Source: an uncultured Desulfovibrio sp. (lineage in GTDB: Bacteria; Desulfobacterota; Desulfovibrionia; Desulfovibrionales; Desulfovibrionaceae). From it: a stretch of 64,000 nucleotides of DNA. The DNA lies in contig NZ_CABSIF010000006.1 of the NCBI RefSeq assembly GCF_902477725.1, forward strand, positions 124,001 to 188,000, read 5' to 3'. Under the pieces are notes generated by a model. It did no database searches and was not told where the DNA came from. It saw nothing but the letters and a program-made list of their open reading frames with translations. Position numbers and translations under genes: made by a program. Within the stretch, counting starts at the first letter, position 1, and each line of letters begins with the position of its first letter. This document shows positions 25,569 through 34,541 of the stretch, in pieces.

Positions 25569-26033
25569 TTATGAAGTTGTCTCCATCTTGCGCCAGCTTT
25601 GCAGCTCAATAATGTTGCCCTCGGGGTCGCGCGCGTACACAAAAACCGCTTCCATGTCGTTGGGGTAGGCGGCTGTGACAACCTCGCCAACCTGCCCACC
25701 ACCTGCGGCAACAATCTCTGCCAGGGTTGTTTCCACGTCATCCACTTCAAATGCAATGTGCGCAAAGCCGGGGCGGTTGACCTCCGGCGGCAGGGTGTCG
25801 CGCAGTTTGTCGTATGAAAAAATTTCAAGCGTTGGGTGGCTGTCGTCATAGCCGGGCAGCAACAGATGCTCGCCAGTAATGTGGGGCTTGGGCAAACCGG
25901 TGAGCCGGTCAAGCCACGGCCCTCGCAGATCACGCGTTTGCCCTATGCTCGAGCAATGCAGCGTCTGCTTGTAAAAGGCAATGAGTCTGGCGGCATCCCT
26001 TGCAATGATATTTGTGTGCACATAGCGGAACAT
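25569..26033 (-). CDS. VOC-superfamily protein (glyoxalase I-like)
   Basis: A 154-residue protein with two beta-alpha-beta-beta-beta modules. Candidate metal ligands follow the glyoxalase H/E/H/E pattern: His in Y-V-H-T-N-I-I, Glu in T-L-E-I-F-S-Y, His in F-A-H-I-A-F-E-V-D-D and Glu in G-N-I-I-E-L-Q. Relatives include lactoylglutathione lyase, epimerases and antibiotic-resistance proteins, and the reaction here cannot be named. AGGAG precedes ATG 26033. It is convergent with the chemoreceptor. Confidence 0.85.
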   Translation of the reverse strand: MFRYVHTNIIARDAARLIAFYKQTLHCSSIGQTRDLRGPWLDRLTGLPKPHITGEHLLLPGYDDSHPTLEIFSYDKLRDTLPPEVNRPGFAHIAFEVDDVETTLAEIVAAGGGQVGEVVTAAYPNDMEAVFVYARDPEGNIIELQSWRKMETTS

Positions 26034-26474
26034 GGCGTCTCCTGAAGCGGTATATGGGGAATGGAAAGGCCAAAAGGCAAGCAGGCACTAGCTGCGACGC
26101 AATGCAGCGGCGCGTGGATTCTTTGGGGGGGGGATCCGATATGTATGCCATGCGTACGACATTATCAATGCCAACGCCCTGTCAAACCAGGGTTTTATGA
26201 CTTCTGCGATCGTTGGAAAGATTTGCCCGACAGTTTATTGCATGGCTATCGATTGTTGTTATTATCGATAAGGATAACTTATTACTGTTATCGTATTGAT
26301 TGAATGCTCCTAAATAGTATTCTTGCTTGTTGACCATGTTCTTGTCATAAAAAATGTCTAACTGTAGTGTTGAATTGGATTGTTTTTGCGTTTACTGGTA
26401 AACCTCTTGCTATGCGCTGCATGGTTTAGTAAAAAAAGTTATCTTTGCCTTACTCTAACGCAAGGGTGCCTGTC
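26034..26474. other. AT-rich intergenic region upstream of the HD-GYP gene
   Basis: No gene seen. From about 26160 onward the DNA is much richer in A+T than the preceding 26 kb. It holds TATCGAT (26247-26253), TTATCGATAA (26262-26271) and the dyad GATAAC-N8-GTTATC (26273-26292), a possible operator cluster. Confidence 0.5.
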
Positions 26475-27725
26475 ATGGAAGCTATCTCTCTGAAAGAATT
26501 GGCTGTCCCTATCATCAAATCCATCGATAGCTGCAATTATCTGTTAAAGTCGCACCATAGGCGTACAGCCATCATCGCCTACCATATTGGCAAAAAAATG
26601 AATCTTGACTGTGATCAGCTCTTCAGGTTGATCATAGCAGCTGCAGTTCATGACGTTGGAGCCTTGTCTGTTCAGGAGCGTAATGCGCTCATTCAGGCAG
26701 ATGTGCATAATCCAAGGCCTCACTGTGAAATGGGATACAGAATGCTTTCGTCATTCGGCCCGTTCAAGGACGTTGCCAGGATCATCAGGCATCATCATAT
26801 CCACTATGATGCATCGCAGAATATGGAAGAAGGCGAGGTGCTGCTGGACAGCCACATACTTCACCTTGCGGATCGTGTTGACGTGCTGATCAATCCAGAT
26901 GTTTTTGTGCTCAAGCAAAAAGCCTCGGTCATAGAAAAAATCAGGGACAACGTTTCGACCACGTTTCATCCTGATGTCTTTGCTGCCTTTGTGCAGGCAT
27001 CAGCCCCGGATATCTTCTGGATTGAAATCAATAATCTCGAGCTTGATCAGCTTTTCAGGCTGGTCGATTCGTCGATGAATTTTGATCTTACACTTGAAAA
27101 TGTTCTCGATTTTGCCTTGACCATTTCGCGCATCATTGACTTCCGTAGTCATTTTACAGCCTCACATTCCTACACGGTAGCCAATCTTGCCTGCGAACTC
27201 GGCAAAATATTTGGTTTTTCCCGCGAACGCTGCCTGAAGCTGAAGATCAGCGGCTACCTGCACGATATAGGTAAAATCGGGATCGACCCCGGCCTTATTG
27301 AAAAGGGAGGCCCGCTCACTGATGATGAATTTGATCAGGTCAAGCTGCATACGTATTATACGGGGCAGATACTGAGCAGCCTCAGCATTTCTGAGTGGTT
27401 TTATGAAATTGTGCTCTGGGCCAAGAACCATCACGAAAAGGTCGATGGATCTGGGTATCCGTATTCCCTGCAAGATGAGAATCTGGATGTGGGTTCAAAA
27501 ATACTGGCGTTTTCAGATGTGATTGCGGCCTTGATGGAAGATCGCCCATATCGCAAAAGTCTGCCTATTGATACGGCCTTTGAGATAATCAGAAAAAGTA
27601 TCTCTGCAAAGATTTCCGATCAAATGTTTGATGCCATAGAAGGGCACAAGGATGAAATAAACGCTATTGTGTTGCAGTGCCAGCAGAACATCAGGGAACA
27701 ATACAGGCCGGAGTCGGTCAGTTAG
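26475..27725 (+). CDS. HD-GYP protein with a second, N-terminal HD domain (probable c-di-GMP phosphodiesterase)
   Basis: A 416-residue cytoplasmic protein. An N-terminal HD domain has H59-D60 in A-A-A-V-H-D-V-G and a further H-H-H-I-H-Y cluster. The C-terminal half is a full HD-GYP domain: H263-D264 in Y-L-H-D-I-G-K-I, H-H-E-K-V-D-G-S-G-Y-P with the GYP at 327-329, and D-V-I-A-A-L-M-E-D-R-P-Y-R. HD-GYP enzymes hydrolyse c-di-GMP. No receiver or membrane segment is visible, so the input is unclear. ATG 26475 is favoured over 26445 because the upstream extension is not family-like. GC is lower than in genes to the left. Confidence 0.87.
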   Translation: MEAISLKELAVPIIKSIDSCNYLLKSHHRRTAIIAYHIGKKMNLDCDQLFRLIIAAAVHDVGALSVQERNALIQADVHNPRPHCEMGYRMLSSFGPFKDVARIIRHHHIHYDASQNMEEGEVLLDSHILHLADRVDVLINPDVFVLKQKASVIEKIRDNVSTTFHPDVFAAFVQASAPDIFWIEINNLELDQLFRLVDSSMNFDLTLENVLDFALTISRIIDFRSHFTASHSYTVANLACELGKIFGFSRERCLKLKISGYLHDIGKIGIDPGLIEKGGPLTDDEFDQVKLHTYYTGQILSSLSISEWFYEIVLWAKNHHEKVDGSGYPYSLQDENLDVGSKILAFSDVIAALMEDRPYRKSLPIDTAFEIIRKSISAKISDQMFDAIEGHKDEINAIVLQCQQNIREQYRPESVS

Positions 27726-27778
27726 CTGGCAGAACCCGTCCACTGTGACGGCGCGCTCGGCTCTGTATTGCACTCAGG

Positions 27779-28519
27779 CTATTCAGCGTATTTTTTTACG
27801 ATGGCGTGAGCCAGTTCCGCATATGCCTGGGCTTTAAGAACAGCCACTTGTTGCTGATCTGAAGACGCGCGTGTGTAGCGTGCACTGGCCGATGTATCCT
27901 GAATCGGCTTGGGTGAAAAAGCTTCCCACTGGCCAGTTGCAACATCAATAAGAGCCATTTTCAGGCGGATTCGCATCTCCTGCGATTCATCTGGAATAAT
28001 GCCGCCAACTATGGGAACCCAGGAAACCGCTTTTGTGCTCATATCTTTTTGCGCTGTTTCCAGAACCCCCCAATAGACCAGTATTTTTGTGCAATTGCCC
28101 TTTGCCGCAGCCAACCGTAAAGCTGCTGCATGACTGTTGTCGCCCTGGCCCGCGGGAATGCCGGAAAATGCCGCAACCCGATAATGCGCTTCCAATGCCT
28201 GGATCATGCTGTCATCCGGCATGATGGCTCCTGACTGGATAAGCATGACAGAGGAGCCTTTCGGCAGGGAAAACTGTTGCCTGTTTTCCAGCGCGCTCTG
28301 GATTTCTTCCTGCGAGACTGAAGCGGTAGGATTGACCCCCAACACTTCAAATTCGGTCAACTCTCCTTTGTAAAGAGAATGGCCTGCTTGCCGCAATCTG
28401 CCCGCCTCCGCCTGATAGCCGGAATCAGAAATGGATCTGACGCCGCATCCTTGTAACGCGAGAACAACAAGTAAAATTGAAATAGCCGCGGCGTAACGTA
28501 GCGGCGCGTGAGTATTCAT
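27779..28519 (-). CDS. Predicted lipoprotein of unknown function
   Basis: A 246-residue protein with a lipoprotein signal peptide: hydrophobic core at about residues 10-22 and lipobox L-Q-G-C with Cys25. The mature part is soluble with alternating strands and helices (G-S-S-V-M-L-I-Q-S-G, C-T-K-I-L-V-Y-W-G-V-L-E-T) and a helical C-terminus. It resembles outer-membrane lipoproteins that act on surface assemblies, but no family was recognised. Convergent with the HD-GYP gene. Confidence 0.75.
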   Translation of the reverse strand: MNTHAPLRYAAAISILLVVLALQGCGVRSISDSGYQAEAGRLRQAGHSLYKGELTEFEVLGVNPTASVSQEEIQSALENRQQFSLPKGSSVMLIQSGAIMPDDSMIQALEAHYRVAAFSGIPAGQGDNSHAAALRLAAAKGNCTKILVYWGVLETAQKDMSTKAVSWVPIVGGIIPDESQEMRIRLKMALIDVATGQWEAFSPKPIQDTSASARYTRASSDQQQVAVLKAQAYAELAHAIVKKYAE

Positions 28520-28821
28520 GGTGTGTCCCGGCTATAACGAATGATTGGGCGTGTTGACAGGCTTTAGTTTGCCCAGCGCACGAATATTTGTAAAGTATGG
28601 TTCTGATAAATATGATTTCGCATCGGCTCATAAGTGAGAGAATTGTCTGAAAAAAGGCGATTCACGCGCCATTTGGGATTTTCATTACACAGGTATGGGG
28701 CAGAGCGGAAGTGATGCTTGCGTTGCAATAGAAAGGGCGGGTTGCATCGCGGTACTTCGCCCTTTTGCTTGCCCACTAGATCTTTTGCTGTCGTAAAACA
28801 CCTCCCCAATGGGGACGCAGT
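28520..28821. other. Intergenic region, no gene seen
   Basis: Contains the upstream region of the lipoprotein gene and the downstream region of the WbsX-like gene. No clear terminator stem or RNA gene was identified. Confidence 0.4.
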
Positions 28822-29856
28822 CTAGGTGCTGAATTCGTTCATGATCATGCGCACTGCGTGCAGATACGCAAAGCCGTCTTTTTGATCCGGCTCCAGATGG
28901 CAACCCTCGCCCCATTCATTCCATGCGTTGATAAAAACATATTGCAAGTTCTCCGGCAGATACGCGCGGGTATGCTGCGCCATGGCGCGCAGGGCAGCGA
29001 TGAATACATCCACTGAGGTGTGCTCAAAAGATAGTCCGTGTCTGCCGCGCCGGGGTGTGTTGTCCCAGCCGGGGAAGACGCAGCGTAGCCGCGTGTAGGC
29101 GGGGGGGGCTTTCAACAGCATGTCTTGCACGGTGGCAGCATAATCAAAACGGCGGGGTTCTTCTCCTGCCGTGGAGAGCATGTTCATGGGGTTCAGGTTT
29201 GGGGCAAATTCCACCATCACGTCAAACCCCAGATTGGCGGGATGCTGCCCTACGTGACATTCCACGCCAGCCAGACAAAGTTCAGTGTGCCCCATGGCCC
29301 ACGCTTCTTCGCGCCATATCTGGCTATACACGGACATCAGGGGATTGCGCTCCGGTGCAAAGACCAGCAGCAGGGGTTTGCCGTCTATTCTGATATGGCG
29401 CGGGTTGTCAAAATACTGCGCCAGATCACGGATAATCTTTCTGGCATTTTCCGGTGAATATTCCTGCGCGATGAACGGTTTTATCCTTTGGGGCTGGGTA
29501 TTGTCGTACCATGATTCGTGCGCCCAGCAGAGGCAAAATTCGTTCCGTATCAGGCGGCTTTTGTTGATGATGTGCAGGGGCGCATCCAAAAGTGCGCGGC
29601 CAGCCATATTGTAGTAATAATAGCAGAATGCCGTAACGTTGTTATCCCAGGCGATGTGATGCTGCTTTGTCAGGATCTTTTCGTCTGTAAGATCATAGTA
29701 GCCCAGAATATCGTGAGGAATATGCGGCTGGGCATGCCCATCATACAGAGGAACGGCCCCTCGAACGTTGCACCATTCCGTAAAATTTTTGCCGTAGATG
29801 CCATTTTCTGGAATAACATGAAACTGCGGCAGATAGAACGCGATAGCTTTTGTCAT
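28822..29856 (-). CDS. WbsX-type glycan enzyme (GH99-like fold)
   Basis: About 344 residues. The opening A-I-A-F-Y-L-P-Q-F-H-V-I-P-E-N and F-T-E-W-C-N-V are the signature of the WbsX family, a (beta/alpha)8 GH99-like domain in O-antigen and other surface-glycan clusters. Further matches are W-A-H-E-S-W near residue 110, D-G-K-P-L-L-L-V-F-A-P near 155 and N-A-W-N-E-W-G-E-G-C-H-L-E-P near the C-terminus, carrying likely catalytic acids. The reaction (glycosyl transfer or hydrolysis) is not settled for this family. ATG 29856 is preferred; an in-frame start at 29889 adds 11 residues. It stands alone, without a glycan cluster. Confidence 0.8.
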   Translation of the reverse strand: MTKAIAFYLPQFHVIPENGIYGKNFTEWCNVRGAVPLYDGHAQPHIPHDILGYYDLTDEKILTKQHHIAWDNNVTAFCYYYYNMAGRALLDAPLHIINKSRLIRNEFCLCWAHESWYDNTQPQRIKPFIAQEYSPENARKIIRDLAQYFDNPRHIRIDGKPLLLVFAPERNPLMSVYSQIWREEAWAMGHTELCLAGVECHVGQHPANLGFDVMVEFAPNLNPMNMLSTAGEEPRRFDYAATVQDMLLKAPPAYTRLRCVFPGWDNTPRRGRHGLSFEHTSVDVFIAALRAMAQHTRAYLPENLQYVFINAWNEWGEGCHLEPDQKDGFAYLHAVRMIMNEFST

Positions 29857-29889
29857 ATTTTGCCATTGCTGTTCATTGAATATCAACAA

Positions 29890-30265
29890 AACCCGCCCAT
29901 ACTGTCTGAAAAATAAACGATACGGGGGGCGGCCTGCTGCTGACTATAACGGTGAACTCACTTCACAGAAACATGAAGACGCCTGAAAGTCACTATGCGA
30001 AAGTGTGCCGAGGCGTACAAGGGCTGGTAGCCGTTGAGGTGTGTCCCACAGACAAGCCCATGCCCCCATACCGCGCTGGTCAATCCCGCATGCGCGTTTG
30101 ACAGCCGGTCCTGTCATCCCATTCATCCAGCCGCACTCGGTTAGTGAAGCTCCATGCCGTTGGTGTTACACCCGCGCGTCGCATAATGCTGTTTACAATC
30201 AGTCAGCCCTGTGTTGATGTAAGCAAGCCGAACTGGTTGATCCCTCAAACGCGAGTATCAGCAAG
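29890..30265. other. Intergenic region, no gene seen
   Basis: Short open stretches here have no family-like composition. Holds the upstream regions of both divergent neighbours. No repeat or stem of note was identified. Confidence 0.4.
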
Positions 30266-32317
30266 ATGACTGATTTTATTGATATAAAAACTTTAGCTGT
30301 TTGCTATGGTTTGTGTTGTTGTACCCAGCTTGTCGCCTTTATACTCCAATACAGGATCAACAAGGGCGGGCAGGGAATTCAGTGGTGGGTATTGGGCAGC
30401 GTGCTGATGGTTTTTGGATTTTTCATGAATTCGTTCAGAGACGTCGAGTTAGTAGCCAGCATTGCAATATTTATTTATACAGCTTCTTTTTTGCTTTGCT
30501 TTTTGTGTATATATATTGGCCTTGCCGAATTTGTGGAAAATAAAAAACTGCTGCGGCCTGTGCTGATTATAGTGATTGTGTCGCTGATTGTGCTGAGCTA
30601 TTTGGCGTTTATTGAAGGCAGCATATTTTTACGGCGAACACTCCTTTCTTTCTCCTGTTCCATTCTCTCTCTGTTTTCAGCCGTAACAGTTGCTGGCGGC
30701 AACTGTAAGCATACGCTGCCTGCCAAATTTTTAAAGTATGTGTTTATTTTCAATACGCTGTGGCTTTTTATTTTCGCGGTTCTTCCCTGGTGGGGAGGGC
30801 CGGGGATGCCCTTGTTCACAAGCCCATCCCCTCTGGCTGCAACGTATTTTCTCCTTATGACCACCAGCACCTTTTGGACAATAGGGCTCATTATGCTGGT
30901 GAGCCAGAAGTTGTCCGACCAGTTGCGTGCTTCCAAGCAGTTTCTGGAGTCCACGCTCGACGGCCTTTCCGCCAATATCGCCCTCATCAACGCCGAAGGT
31001 GAGATTGTGCTGGTCAATCAGGCCTGGCGCAACTTTGCTGTTGCAAATGGCATGTCGCAGGAGTTTGTTTCCGAAGGGGTAAATTATCTGCGCGTCTGCG
31101 AAGGCGTGTGTGTTGATAATGCCCTGGAAGCCAATTCATTTGCTCAGGGCATACGGGATGTTCTTGAATGTAAGCTTGAAACGTTCTCCATGGAATATGG
31201 CTGCCATTCGCCAGAGCAAAAGCGCTGGTTTTTGGGCAGGGTCAACCCTTTCTGCGGAGACGGCCCGCGCATGGTTGTGGTGGCGCACGAAGACATTACA
31301 GAGCGAAAGCTTGCAGAAATCGCCCTCGCGGAATCCAACCGCAAGCTCGAACTCATGACCAACGAGGATGGCCTGACAAAAATTTCCAACAGGCGGCATT
31401 TCGACGCCATGCTCGCTTATGAGCGAAATCGCCACATCCGCTCCGGGGCAAGGCTTTCGCTTATCATGTTGGACATAGATTTTTTCAAGAATTACAATGA
31501 CACATACGGCCATGTGAAGGGTGATGAATGCCTTCAAGCCGTTGCTCAGACCGTAGCGGAATGCCTTAACCGTCCCACAGATATGGCCGCGCGGTATGGT
31601 GGAGAGGAATTTGTCTGTCTGTTGCCCGAAACCGACATTCTTGGCGCAGTGAGCCTGGCCGAACGCATACGCAAGGCTGTCATGCAGAGCGGGATTCCCC
31701 ATGCGGCGTCGCAGGTAGCCAGGGTGGTGACGGTCAGTGTTGGGGTCGTGTCCTGCACCTGTCAGGAATCCACGACTCCAGAGCTGATTGTGCAACGCGC
31801 GGATGAACAGCTTTATGTGGCAAAGCATGAAGGGCGTAACTGCGTTAAATTCCGGTCAGATGAGGACGGGATGTATGCCCAGATGCACAACGGGAACAGC
31901 TTGGGGCTGAAAGTGCTATGGAACAGCGCGTATGCTTCTGGCAATGCGGAGCTGGACGGGCAACACATGGAGCTGGTTTCCATTGTGAACAGCCTGCTTG
32001 AGCGCGTACTCGCAGAGGGAGATGCTCTTGACCTCACTTCCCGGTTTAACGATGTGTACCATATTGTAGAAAAACATTTTAATGACGAAGAAGCCGTGCT
32101 GCGCAGCAGTGGGTACCCGGAGGTTGACGAGCATGCGGCCCGGCACAAAGAATTGCTGCAAAAGTGCGCTGGTCTGCTCAAACAGGATGGGGAAAACCCG
32201 GTGTCCCCTGTGCAAATGCTGCAATGCATAATACACGACCTCGTGCTGAACCACATGGTTAAGGAAGACGGCAAATACTTCGCTTTTTTAACCGGGGTTG
32301 AGACTACAGCTAACTAA
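30266..32317 (+). CDS. Membrane diguanylate cyclase with C-terminal hemerythrin domain
   Basis: A 683-residue fusion. Residues 1-215 form about seven transmembrane helices, followed by a PAS domain at about 225-345. The GGDEF domain has R-Y-G-G-E-E-F (GGEEF at 445-449) with the RxxD inhibitory site R-P-T-D five residues upstream, so it should make c-di-GMP and be product-inhibited. The C-terminal 120 residues are a bacteriohemerythrin with all seven di-iron ligands: H567, H604 and E608 (HxxxE), H623 and H627 (HxxxH), H663 and D668 (HxxxxD). Such domains bind O2 reversibly, so cyclase activity may be tuned by oxygen or redox state. The ribosome-binding site is weak. Confidence 0.93.
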   Translation: MTDFIDIKTLAVCYGLCCCTQLVAFILQYRINKGGQGIQWWVLGSVLMVFGFFMNSFRDVELVASIAIFIYTASFLLCFLCIYIGLAEFVENKKLLRPVLIIVIVSLIVLSYLAFIEGSIFLRRTLLSFSCSILSLFSAVTVAGGNCKHTLPAKFLKYVFIFNTLWLFIFAVLPWWGGPGMPLFTSPSPLAATYFLLMTTSTFWTIGLIMLVSQKLSDQLRASKQFLESTLDGLSANIALINAEGEIVLVNQAWRNFAVANGMSQEFVSEGVNYLRVCEGVCVDNALEANSFAQGIRDVLECKLETFSMEYGCHSPEQKRWFLGRVNPFCGDGPRMVVVAHEDITERKLAEIALAESNRKLELMTNEDGLTKISNRRHFDAMLAYERNRHIRSGARLSLIMLDIDFFKNYNDTYGHVKGDECLQAVAQTVAECLNRPTDMAARYGGEEFVCLLPETDILGAVSLAERIRKAVMQSGIPHAASQVARVVTVSVGVVSCTCQESTTPELIVQRADEQLYVAKHEGRNCVKFRSDEDGMYAQMHNGNSLGLKVLWNSAYASGNAELDGQHMELVSIVNSLLERVLAEGDALDLTSRFNDVYHIVEKHFNDEEAVLRSSGYPEVDEHAARHKELLQKCAGLLKQDGENPVSPVQMLQCIIHDLVLNHMVKEDGKYFAFLTGVETTAN

Positions 32318-32490
32318 CGTGGCAGCATGGATAATGGGAGGCAGGCATCATTTCCACACAACGCCGCTGAGGCTGTCTTTCCAAGAGGGGGGGCAGGCAG
32401 TGCTGTTGCGGGGGAATAAGTTGCCTGATTTTTGTTCAGCTGGGGGGATATTGCAACAGTATATAGCCGCGCCGCATTCCATCTCTTTCA
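32318..32490. other. Spacer downstream of the cyclase-hemerythrin gene
   Basis: No gene seen. It lies between the cyclase stop and the tRNA-type terminator copy. A G-run (GAGGGGGGGC) near 32385 is the only obvious feature. Confidence 0.35.
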
Positions 32491-32567
32491 GACGCAAAAA
32501 CGGCGGGTTGCCTTAACGGTGACTCGCCGTTTTATTCGCTAGTGTGGCGGTGAGAGAGGATTGATCC
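32491..32567 (-). pseudogene. Decayed tRNA-Ser 3' end with its terminator hairpin (att-like copy A)
   Basis: Minus strand: ATCAATCC-TCTCTCACC-G-CCA (plus 32545-32567) has the T-arm 3' half, acceptor strand, discriminator G and CCA of a tRNA-Ser, but the rest of the tRNA is missing. It is followed by an AAAACGGCG / CGCCGTTTT hairpin (about 32496-32534). The same arrangement, in the same orientation, follows the intact tRNA-Ser at 34958-35052. Confidence 0.6.
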
Positions 32568-32662
32568 GTTCCCTCATTACTTTTCATCTGTCAAAGGCTA
32601 TTGATGATTGAATTGGCCAGCCGTTTCATTTGCAATAATGCCCATCAATAGGAATATGGCAA

Positions 32663-33025
32663 CTAAGCAATTATCAAAGCAAGAAGGAGGAAAAGATTTG
32701 CAATCAAAGCAATCAATACCGCCATGGAACCTTTGTCTTTTGCGGCTTTTACAAGCTTTGATTCCTGTGGATGAATTATATCGCAAATATTTTCTATGGC
32801 TGAATTTAGTAATTCAGCCAAAAGCACGAGTGTAAATCCTGTTGGCAGTAAAATTTTCTTCCATAACGGCCATGGAACAAAAAAAAGAACAACTATCAAA
32901 ACAATAAAAACAAGAAGCTCTAGCCGAAAGGCTTCCTCATGGCGAAAGGCGTCAGTAAAACCGTCGATAGAATATTTTGTAGCGGAGATAAGCCGCCGGC
33001 GTACTAATTCAATAAAGTTTTTCAT
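32663..33025 (-). CDS. dgkA: Diacylglycerol kinase DgkA
   Basis: A 120-residue integral membrane kinase phosphorylating diacylglycerol to phosphatidate; E. coli DgkA has 122 residues. There are three transmembrane helices; the conserved active-site segments are E-E-A-F-R-L-E near residue 28, L-A-E-L-L-N-S-A-I-E-N near 70 and A-K-D-K-G-S-M-A-V-L near 95. ATG 33025 gives the family length and avoids a TTG start at 33091 that would overlap the previous gene. It follows a phosphoglycerol-transferase-like gene, whose action would release diacylglycerol for recycling. Base composition is very AT-rich. Confidence 0.93.
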   Translation of the reverse strand: MKNFIELVRRRLISATKYSIDGFTDAFRHEEAFRLELLVFIVLIVVLFFVPWPLWKKILLPTGFTLVLLAELLNSAIENICDIIHPQESKLVKAAKDKGSMAVLIALIANLFLLLALIIA

Positions 33026-33062
33026 AAGATTAAAACCTGTATTTAATCCGTCTTGTTTTTGA

Positions 33063-34541
33063 CTATAGAATAGGCCGAATGATTTTTTCAAGGTAGAAAT
33101 GCATTTTACTGCGCGTCAGACCCTGAAGATGAAAGCCGTCAAAGGGGTGTTCTTCGCCTTTGATGAAGGCAATGAATGGAATTTTTCCAGAGCCATCTCT
33201 GGAGTACGAACGATGATCCCCCCATATTGCCACTAAAGTGCCAGCAGGAACCTGTGTGATATAGTCTCGTATGGCATCATCTGTCGATCTGCTGCACGAA
33301 TAAAAACCGTGATCATCTCCGGTAGTAAAATGCATTTGTGGGCACACGTCGCGCGGATTTTCAAAGGTGTGCATATTCATTGTAATTATAAACTGAAAGA
33401 AGTTTCCACTTTGAGGAATTTTGCTTAAAGCGAGCGGAAACATGTCTTGATCGGCAATTACGCCGTCTCCCCACATGTGGCGCGGCGTGATTCCTTCGCT
33501 CTGCATTTCTTCAAGGCATAAGACGTGCTCAACGCCTTGGGCCGTATATGCTGGCCCCTGGTTCATATAAAAATAGGGCATTCCATGAAAAGCAAATGAG
33601 GGTGAAATTTTCTTTGATATCTCTGACAAAAGGGAGTTTGGGAATGTTTTGGTGAATGTATAATGTATATAATTCGATGATGCAATATTTCCTGTGAAAA
33701 TTTCAAAGTCAGAATTTGCAGATCCAAGCTTTTTTGCACCGTCAATGGGAATAATTATCGCGGCTTTTTGCAGGTCGTGCAAAAAAGGCATTACATATTC
33801 ATCCCCAACGGTAGTGTTGAGCAGATCGTAGTCAAGACTTTCAACTTGGATAAAGATAATCTTCCCTGTTGCTTTTAAGGCAGGTATCTCTTCAATGCCG
33901 GTGGGTGTATCCATAACTGGCTGAAGTTGCATGACCCTTGAGGTATATCCTGTGAAGAGTTCTATAAGATATGTGGCTAGATAGCCACGTTTGTGTAAAG
34001 ATCGTCTTTCCGGTGGGTTCCAGTTTACAACTTCGCCAGGCTGAATTTTTTCATTTGGCCAGAATGCAGACAGCGGCAGGGAAATAAAACTTATGGCATA
34101 AACTGAAAGCAGTGCAATTAGAGAAATGATGCCAATTTTCGTTCTTTTAACGTTCAGGTTGATCTTATAAACACAAATTAGTTGAAGAATTAGGCATATT
34201 ACAAAAAATAATGCCATATGTACGTGAATATAAATGTAAATAGACGATCCAAAATCAAGGGCATAGTCCATGCCATTCAGAATGGCCGTTAGTGTAAGCG
34301 GCTCTTTTAGGGCTGAAGCAGCAGAAGTTAGTATGATGCTCGATATGCACTGCAATAAAAAAATAATCACACAAGTTTTTTTATTTGCAAAAGAAAGAAC
34401 AGCAAGGCTTGCCAGAAAGTTAATGCCTATGATCGGGGCAGATGGGTGGATGCTCCAGATTTGGCAAAAAGTACTTATGCCTGCGGTGAGAGATACCAGG
34501 AAAAAGAATGGAATCCATTCTTTGATTGCGCGAAAGTTCAA
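33063..34541 (-). CDS. LTA synthase-like membrane sulfatase-fold phosphoglycerol transferase
   Basis: A 492-residue membrane enzyme. Five or so transmembrane helices occupy residues 10-165, then a periplasmic alkaline phosphatase/sulfatase-fold domain. Metal-site features: Glu in F-I-Q-V-E-S-L, the nucleophile position in G-S-A-N-S-D-F-E-I-F-T-G-N (Ser274 where LTA synthases usually have Thr) and W-G-D-H (D442-H443). The family transfers glycerol phosphate from phosphatidylglycerol to a glycan or lipid; phosphoethanolamine transfer is an alternative. The start is TTG with GGAGG 6 nt upstream. It probably forms an operon with dgkA in strongly AT-rich DNA. Confidence 0.85.
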   Translation of the reverse strand: MNFRAIKEWIPFFFLVSLTAGISTFCQIWSIHPSAPIIGINFLASLAVLSFANKKTCVIIFLLQCISSIILTSAASALKEPLTLTAILNGMDYALDFGSSIYIYIHVHMALFFVICLILQLICVYKINLNVKRTKIGIISLIALLSVYAISFISLPLSAFWPNEKIQPGEVVNWNPPERRSLHKRGYLATYLIELFTGYTSRVMQLQPVMDTPTGIEEIPALKATGKIIFIQVESLDYDLLNTTVGDEYVMPFLHDLQKAAIIIPIDGAKKLGSANSDFEIFTGNIASSNYIHYTFTKTFPNSLLSEISKKISPSFAFHGMPYFYMNQGPAYTAQGVEHVLCLEEMQSEGITPRHMWGDGVIADQDMFPLALSKIPQSGNFFQFIITMNMHTFENPRDVCPQMHFTTGDDHGFYSCSRSTDDAIRDYITQVPAGTLVAIWGDHRSYSRDGSGKIPFIAFIKGEEHPFDGFHLQGLTRSKMHFYLEKIIRPIL

